Shown: positions 58,404 through 64,000 of the stretch, piece after piece
Numbering within the stretch: the first letter of the stretch is position 1
How the letters are laid out: each line of letters begins with the position of its first letter
Assembly (NCBI GenBank): GCA_022497145.1
Contig: MU385865.1
Span: 124,001 to 188,000, forward strand
Direction of reading: 5' to 3'
Origin: Rostrohypoxylon terebratum
Lineage: Eukaryota > Ascomycota > Sordariomycetes > Xylariales > Hypoxylaceae
Length of the DNA: 64,000 nt
Translations under genes and position numbers: made by a program
Notes under the pieces: generated by a model
What the model was told of the DNA's origin: nothing
The model's input: only the letters and a program-made list of their open reading frames with translations
Databases searched by the model: none

Positions 58404-59381
58404 ATGCGCCGCCAACACACCAACCCCAACTCCAACCCCATCTCCCTCCTCCTCCTCCTCCTCTCCTCCCTCCCCCTAGCCACCTCCTCCCGCCCCAACA
58501 ACGCCATCCTCCTCTCCCAAGTGCGCACCCTCACACTCCGCGGGTCCAACGCGCAGACAGCCCACCGCCGCGTCCCCTCCGTCCCGCAACTAAAATGCGT
58601 CTCCGCCCCCTCCATCTGCCGCCTCCACGCCATCGACGTGATGCGCTGCACGAACCAGGGCGCCGGCTACGACAGCGAGGACATCCAATGGTCGTGCACG
58701 GCGCCGCTCCCCCCCGAGCTGAAACTCGGCAGCACGGACGTCGCCTGCGAAGGGTACAGCGGCCCGGACGACCCCTACGTGCTGAAGGGGAGCTGCGGCG
58801 TCGAGTACCGCCTCGCGCTGACGGAGGTCGGCGAGCAGAGGTATCCGGATATTGCCAAGGGGAGCGGTGGATGGGGATGGGGTGGAGGAGGAGGAGGGGA
58901 TAAGGATCGGGGAAGCGGGTCTTCTGACCCGAGTGCCGTCGCTTTCGCGGTCATCTTTGCGCTCGTCTGTCTTTGGATTATCTACAGTGCTTGCGTCGCC
59001 GGTAATCAGGATCCGACACGTCCCGGCGCTCAGCGTAGGCGGAATAACTGGGGCGGCTTTGGCGGCGGTTTTGATCCTGGGTTTGGTCCGGGAGGCGGTG
59101 GAGGTGGTGATGGCTGGGACGACCCTCCGCCGCCATATTCCGGAGGACCCAAATTTTCCTCGAGTCAAAGTCAAGGTTGGCGGCCTGGGTTCTGGACGGG
59201 TTTAGCTGGAGGTGCTGCTGCCGGCTATGCAGCAGCTGGTCGGCGTAACAATCAACAAGAACGGAATTCGGGATATGGTTGGGGAGCGGGTCCCAGCTCG
59301 TCTGCCGGCGGCTCAGGTTCGCGCTCAACGTCCAGTGCGAGATACGAGAGCACCGGATTCGGATCGACGAGCCGGAGGTAG
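58404..59381 (+). CDS. SARAF-like store-operated calcium entry regulator
   Basis: A 325-residue intronless protein of the SARAF/TMEM66 family, single-pass ER membrane proteins that in animals switch off store-operated calcium entry; the fungal role is unknown. Residues 1-28 form a signal peptide (SLLLLLLSSLPLATSS). The lumenal domain has six Cys (65, 72, 82, 98, 115, 131) and the family motifs AILLSQVRTLTLR, VMRCTNQGAGYD, IQWSCTAPLP and VACEGYSGPDDPYVLKGSCG. A Gly/Trp-rich linker (about 152-170) leads to the transmembrane helix at 176-198. The cytosolic tail is Gly/Arg/Ser-rich with a PPPPYSGG stretch near 240. The coding start is very C-rich. The gene is convergent with BRE1. Confidence 0.85.
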   Translation: MRRQHTNPNSNPISLLLLLLSSLPLATSSRPNNAILLSQVRTLTLRGSNAQTAHRRVPSVPQLKCVSAPSICRLHAIDVMRCTNQGAGYDSEDIQWSCTAPLPPELKLGSTDVACEGYSGPDDPYVLKGSCGVEYRLALTEVGEQRYPDIAKGSGGWGWGGGGGGDKDRGSGSSDPSAVAFAVIFALVCLWIIYSACVAGNQDPTRPGAQRRRNNWGGFGGGFDPGFGPGGGGGGDGWDDPPPPYSGGPKFSSSQSQGWRPGFWTGLAGGAAAGYAAAGRRNNQQERNSGYGWGAGPSSSAGGSGSRSTSSARYESTGFGSTSRR

Positions 59382-60063
59382 CCTGCGAGGAGGTGTTCTT
59401 ACCATTACCATAACCTATCACGCATAACATCGAAGTGTTTCACCGAGCACATCATCGCATGATTGATTATCGTCTAATTCGCATCTCGGCCTATCCTGCA
59501 TTGCAATTCATCACGGTGTATATACACCCAGGAGGCAACCGACCTCTCATACACATGAAATGAAGTTTGCGCGTCCTGAATTCCTGCAAATGCAAAGTCA
59601 AGTATTCCCCCCCATTTTGCCCGCAAGATCTCAGATCGACGTTTCTGACCCATATGTTTCGAGATGACCCCGAAAGGAGAGCTAGGAACGTCGACCGGAG
59701 ATCTGACGAGCAACGAGTAAACAGGTATGAATTGTCGGTGAGAGTGAATCCGTTCACGAGAGCCTCCAACCCCCTGCAATGTTTAAAAGCAATACCACGT
59801 GGAATCGGTCCCCATCCTCTTCGAATGTTGGCAAAGTCGGTTGCAGACAGCTTCCATGATGTCTTATTAGCTTGAATTTGAATTAAGGTCGTAGGGTGCC
59901 GACTGTTGAGACTCGTGGCCGTGGCTTCTTCGGATATGGGGGCGTCATCCGTAAATCACTAGTATGTACATAAAACTCTTACACAGGACAATGCCTTATC
60001 TTCCTCTTACTGTAATATACACTCCGTTTATGCCCCCATGCTCCGCTATTCTCATAAACTCGA
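59382..60063. other. Convergent spacer between SARAF-like and BRE1
   Basis: The 682-bp spacer should hold both 3' UTRs. A perfect 14-bp palindrome GGTGTATATACACC lies at 59515-59528 and contains UGUAUAUA in the SARAF sense. On the minus strand UGUACAUA lies at 59970-59963, about 95 bases after the BRE1 stop. Both fit the Pumilio consensus; chance occurrence is possible. Confidence 0.45.
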
Positions 60064-62688
60064 CTAAAGGTGGACAGCCATCGCATCTGATTTGTCGAAT
60101 GCCTTGCTGCATGCCGGACACTTTCGCATTCGGTTAGCGATTCTATCATCGATGCAGCCTCGGCAGAAGATATGCCCGCAAGTTCGCAAAACAGTGTTTT
60201 TAAAGTCCTTCTTGCAAATCGAACAGGTTGCCATGCTCTAAAAGTGATGGTCAGAACATAAACACGTTTTGGGGGATTAGATGTTGTACTCACTCGTAGC
60301 ATCTCTTCCTCTTCGGAAGAATTGCTTAGGCACTTGACCCTCCACTTGTCCCGGTCCTTTGTTGCGGCCTCGAGGCGCACCTTCAGCTTCTCCACATCAG
60401 CTTCTAGCGTAGCAGTGCGTTCTTTGGCGACAGCGGTGGCCGAATCCTTTGACTTTGCCAAATTTGATAACTCGGTGACCTGTTGTTTTAGTGCATCGAA
60501 GCGACGAAGCATCTCGTTGCTAGAGGTCTCGAGTTTCCGGTTTTCGGCCATGACGGAACTGTTCGTCTGCTTCAGGTCGGCAAGTTGTTTGTCTAGGTTA
60601 GTGACAAGCGTTCGGTTATGCGCCTCAACTTCTTTTAGCTGGGAAATAATTTCGCTGCTTTTGCTATTCTGACTGCGCAACTTTTGGATCATCTCGCCCT
60701 TCAGGTCACCGTCCTTCCGTGCCTGGAAGTACTTCTGGTCCGCCTTACTCTTCTCTGCAACGGCCAAGGCTACACGATCTTCCATTGCGACATGGTCCAT
60801 AACCTTTTTGTGCGCAAGAGCCTGGAATTTCTTCACCGCATTTGTCATGCCCGGCAGTTCGCTTTCTATCGAGTTGTAGTCCTTCTTCAGCTTCTTGTAC
60901 TTCTCACGAATCTCCTTTAGAGAGAGCGCGTCTACATCTGGCTGTTCCGCGATTTCGGCATCCTCGTTCGGTTGTAGTCGCTGTACCTCCGATTCCAAGG
61001 CGGAAATGCGGTCTTCCTTAGCGCTTACGAGTTCCTTCATACGGTCAAGGGCCATCTTGTCTTGTTCCTTGCTGCTTCTGAGCATAGTAGCATCTGCGTG
61101 CAACTCGTCTCTCGCCGATCTTACTCGCGCGAGGTTGGCCTCGGTTTGTTGTACTTGGTCTTCAAGTTCGGCGATAAGGATTTGGGCTTCGCTTTCTACC
61201 TTTCGGCGACTAGACTCTCGCTCTGCCTCTAATTTCTCGGCTGATGCCCTAAGTGTCTTATTGTCTGCTTCTAGGGTGTTGATTTTTCGGACAAGCTCTT
61301 CCATCTGACCCTTGAAAACCTTGAAAACCTCTGTGCGGGAATAGTCCTCATCAGTCAAGTTTGTGAGTCGTGTCTGTACAGCGGTGAGTTCCTCTTGCAA
61401 GGTCTTATTCTGTGCCAACGCGGTTTCGAGTTGTTCCTTTTGGCGCTTCTCGGTGGCATTGGCCTCACGAAGGGCCAGCTGTAGTGCTTCGCTGTTTGCG
61501 TTATTGTCATCTACAGCCATACCATTCTCTTGGTCGGCACCCGCGGAGGATCGAGCGGATACATGGTTCAAGGCTTGTTGTTCAAGCTTCTGGACCTGGG
61601 CGCTTTTGGCTCGATCGAGTCGCCGTTCAGCCTTCATATATCTAAGGGTCGCGGTGTTGAGTTGCTCCGAGAGGCTATCTTTATCAATGGCGAGTCGATC
61701 CAATTTGACGAGGAACTCCTTCTGTTGTGCTAGAAGGCCATTGACCTGTTTCTCTAGTTGTGTAATATCGGGGGCAACATGGCCGCGGCTACTATTGAGA
61801 CGGCCAAGTATTGCCTCGACCATGTTTTTGATGGTCGAAGCCTTTTCGCTGAGGTGAGACTCGAACTCCTCTACATCCTTGAACCGGGTATGTGTTGGGA
61901 ATGGTCGCTCTATGTAGATGTCTTAGCAAGTAGTAAATCAAGAACGTGTCTTGTCCACTTACCCTCAGTGCCTTGTCCGAAGGGTATCGTTCCCTCGACG
62001 AGCAACTCTATCTCTTGTAACAACTATTGACATTAGTGTTGCCCGATAATTCATTATATTGGCGGGCTGACAGTACCTGTAACCACCAGCTGTCGACAAT
62101 TCGGATATGGTCATCATGATGTACGGAAAGCTTCTGCGCTTCGTCTAATTGTGCCTCCAACGTATTCTTCTCTCGCTTGTACTCGAGCATCTGTCGGTAG
62201 ATAGCATCTTTTTGATAGTCCTAACCAATCCATGTCTGTCAGCGACTCAACGTCCTTATATATTTATCATATTGATTGGCGCAAATGTACGTAGTAACGA
62301 GGTTGTTCGAGTCAGGCTGCGTAATCAATCGCGGTAGGAGAAAAACATGGGAGAGTGTTGGGATGAAACGCTGATGACAGCACAGCCGCGCATCAGTACT
62401 GAGATTGTGAGTAGATGTCTCGATGACGAGTAAAAACAAAGACTACGAAGGTCTCGTGCCAGGGTAAAGTCACCTCACGTTGACTGAGGAGAGACGTGTT
62501 GAGGCCACGATTCAATAGGCCATATCGGTTGAAAGGAAATAAATCGCGATCGTGATACTTACCTCGATCCATGCTTCGTCCTTCGTGTCGCCATCGTCTT
62601 TGGATTTACTGCCACCATTAACAGCCTGTCGCTTGCTAGGAGGAGCGATGTCGTCCGTGCTGATAGCAGGACGCTTACGGTCCTCCAT
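60064..62688 (-). CDS. BRE1: E3 ubiquitin ligase Bre1 (histone H2B monoubiquitination)
   Basis: Five exons (62688-62563, 62220-62077, 62023-61963, 61921-60294, 60237-60064) give 710 residues. Bre1 works with Rad6 in the nucleus to monoubiquitinate H2B, which promotes Set1 and Dot1 methylation during transcription. The N-terminus MEDRKRP with PPSKRQ is a likely nuclear signal. Residues of about 43-640 are heptad-rich coiled coil. The last exon encodes the C3HC4 RING: C658, C661, C673, H675, C678, C681, C693, C696 (CSIC, TCGHIFCRGC, CPAC). Introns are 342, 53, 41 and 56 nt; all joins keep frame and fuse family-conserved sequence, for example AWIE to DYQKDAIYRQM. An in-frame 83-codon extension upstream of the chosen ATG is hydrophobic and unlike the family, so it was not used. 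Confidence 0.92.
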
Positions 62689-63901
62689 CTTGAGGCGTGT
62701 CGATAGAGGCGCAGTTGTAGGTGAAGTAGATAGAGGCATCAGATTGGGAGAGGGCGATGGAAAGGTGATTAAAATAAGAAGAAAAGGTGTAGTTGCCAGG
62801 CAAACGAAAGGCGGGAAAAGGGTAGGAGAGAAGGGATCGGCAGAAAGGAGGAGTTGGTGAAATGGTGAAATGGATGAAAGATAGTAAGAAGAAGTAGTAT
62901 GGATGTCACAATGTGACAAGAAGTGTTTGGTGTTCAAGGAAAGAAAGGAATAGGCCGCGTCCTAGCCAAGTAATAGTATGCCTGTCGAGATCGATGGTGC
63001 AAGCCGGTCATGCCTTCGTGTAGATAAACGCGAATTGAAGGTGGTACTTGGTAGGGAGTCGGATGAGGAAAAGGACAGGACGCCAGGAGAGAGGATGTTG
63101 AACGAAAAATCGAAGTTGAGAATCAAGAAAAGGAAACTAACCTTGATTAGGACAGGCAGAATGTGCGAAATGGGCAAAAAATGGGCAGGACAGGCAGGAC
63201 TGGACTCAGTCTCAGCAGTCTCAACCAGTTCTCAGTGGACTTGGGGGTCTGCTTGGGAGGCCCTGGTAGGCTTGGTTACATGGTTACAGACGTGCTTTCT
63301 TCGATATCAGCACCTAAGACTAGGTACTACTATGTACATAAGTAAGTACATAGGTACGTACCAGCACTTTACCTTGCGCGATAAGAGTCTTCCATTACTA
63401 TGTGGTCCTCAAATGTGGCCCGTGCCATACATAACGCAATGGCAAGAATGGCTGAATGGAAGAAGATGGGTCCTCTAACATTTGGTTCACCTTCCCAGCA
63501 GTAAGGTTTTGTTCCGGCGAATCTTAAGCTGCTTAGTGACTTTTATGCTGTTAGGCTGTAGGCTGTAGGCAGGTGCATGCAACTATTATGTAAGTACCCA
63601 AGTAACTGCCTAGCCCTTCTTCCTATTTTTTTAGTCTCTTTTTATTAGTATTTATCCCACCACCCCACATAATTCTCTTTCCTCATCGCCCAGTAGCAAT
63701 CAGCTTGATTAACTTAACCTTCCTTTTTAAACTTCTATCACACTTCTCAAGCCTTCCAACGTTCGCGGAAATCTTCTCAAATCACCTTCGTTCGATCATC
63801 AATCCTATTGTTGAGAGGGAAGGTCTGACAATAAGTAGCGGGGCAATGCGCCGGATACGAAACCAGTCATAGGCCAGGAGCAACTGTAGGCATCAGTAGC
63901 C
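62689..63901. other. Divergent promoter region of BRE1 and the right-edge gene
   Basis: This 1.2-kb stretch separates two divergently transcribed nuclear-function genes. It has pyrimidine-rich tracts near 63605-63690, just before the right-edge gene, and TACTATGTACATAAGTAAGTACATAGGTA-type short repeats around 63325-63360. No gene of its own. Confidence 0.45.
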
Positions 63902-64000
63902 ATGAGTTCTATGTTGAAAAAGACTGGAGGCTTGTCCTTTAAGCCAAAGGTCGCTCCTCGTCGAGCGGGCGGTGCTGCCTCTTCATCTCAAGCACCTCCT
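63902..64000 (+). CDS. Probable TFIIIB subunit B'' (Bdp1), N-terminus only
   Basis: The frame opens at 63902 and is still open at the window edge (33 codons). It starts MSSMLKKTGGLSFKPKVAPR and goes on with Ala/Ser/Pro-rich sequence. The SFKPK-type basic start followed by disordered Ala/Pro/Ser sequence is what I remember from fungal Bdp1 proteins, the SANT-domain subunit of TFIIIB that recruits RNA polymerase III. The diagnostic SANT domain lies outside the window, so the call rests on the first 20 residues. It is divergent from BRE1. Confidence 0.5.
   Translation, partial: MSSMLKKTGGLSFKPKVAPRRAGGAASSSQAPP

Noticed and set aside
62689..62937. 83-codon N-terminal extension of BRE1
   Set aside because: The extension is hydrophobic and low in charge, while Bre1 proteins start near a basic nuclear signal such as MEDRKRP; the stretch is better read as 5' UTR.

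Overview
The window reads as nuclear DNA of a filamentous ascomycete (Pezizomycotina, most likely a Sordariomycete; this placement is inference). Genes stand alone rather than in operons. Introns are short (about 41-72 nt) with GTRAGT-type donors, CTAAC/CTGAC-like branch sites and YAG acceptors, and the proteins have clear fungal homologues: Cog1, Gpi13, Bre1, a Puf3-type Pumilio protein, a mitochondrial PP2C and an MDR-type ABC transporter. I see no bacterial features, no CRISPR array, no intact transposon and no secondary-metabolite cluster.

Layout: a secreted GH18 protein (1.2-2.2 kb, +); an unknown Ser/Pro-rich protein (4.6-6.2 kb, -); a 4.8-kb gap; COG1 (+) and a peroxisomal-type enoyl-CoA isomerase (-) tail to tail with only 81 bp between stops; a mitochondrial PP2C (+) and an NmrA-like protein (-), also convergent; a six-exon Pumilio gene (21.9-25.0 kb, -); an 8.8-kb desert with minisatellites and possible gene and 5S relics; a small single-pass membrane protein (33.8 kb, +); a broken short-chain dehydrogenase (38.3-39.2 kb); GPI13 (39.8-43.0 kb, +); a Cys-rich, probably GPI-anchored protein (44.5-45.7 kb, -); a 5-kb gap; a full-length ABC transporter (50.7-54.9 kb, -); a SARAF-like protein (58.4 kb, +) convergent with BRE1 (60.1-62.7 kb, -); and at the right edge the first 33 codons of a probable TFIIIB subunit Bdp1 (+).

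The set is mostly housekeeping: Golgi tethering, GPI-anchor synthesis, fatty-acid oxidation, pyruvate dehydrogenase control, histone H2B ubiquitination and Pol III initiation. The genes are not an obvious pathway. Gene density is low for this group (13 intact or edge genes plus one clear pseudogene in 64 kb), so much of the window is intergenic. That DNA is rich in dispersed CCTAGG/TACCTA palindromic motifs and short tandem arrays. I found no convincing new multi-gene system. The leads worth following are the broken SDR gene, a coding-like relic near 31.1-31.8 kb, a tRNA-like hairpin with Pol III-type signals near 35.2 kb, a 5S-like relic near 33.0 kb, the dispersed palindrome family and a sharp composition change inside GPI13. 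All exon joins were read by eye from splice signals and reading-frame continuity.
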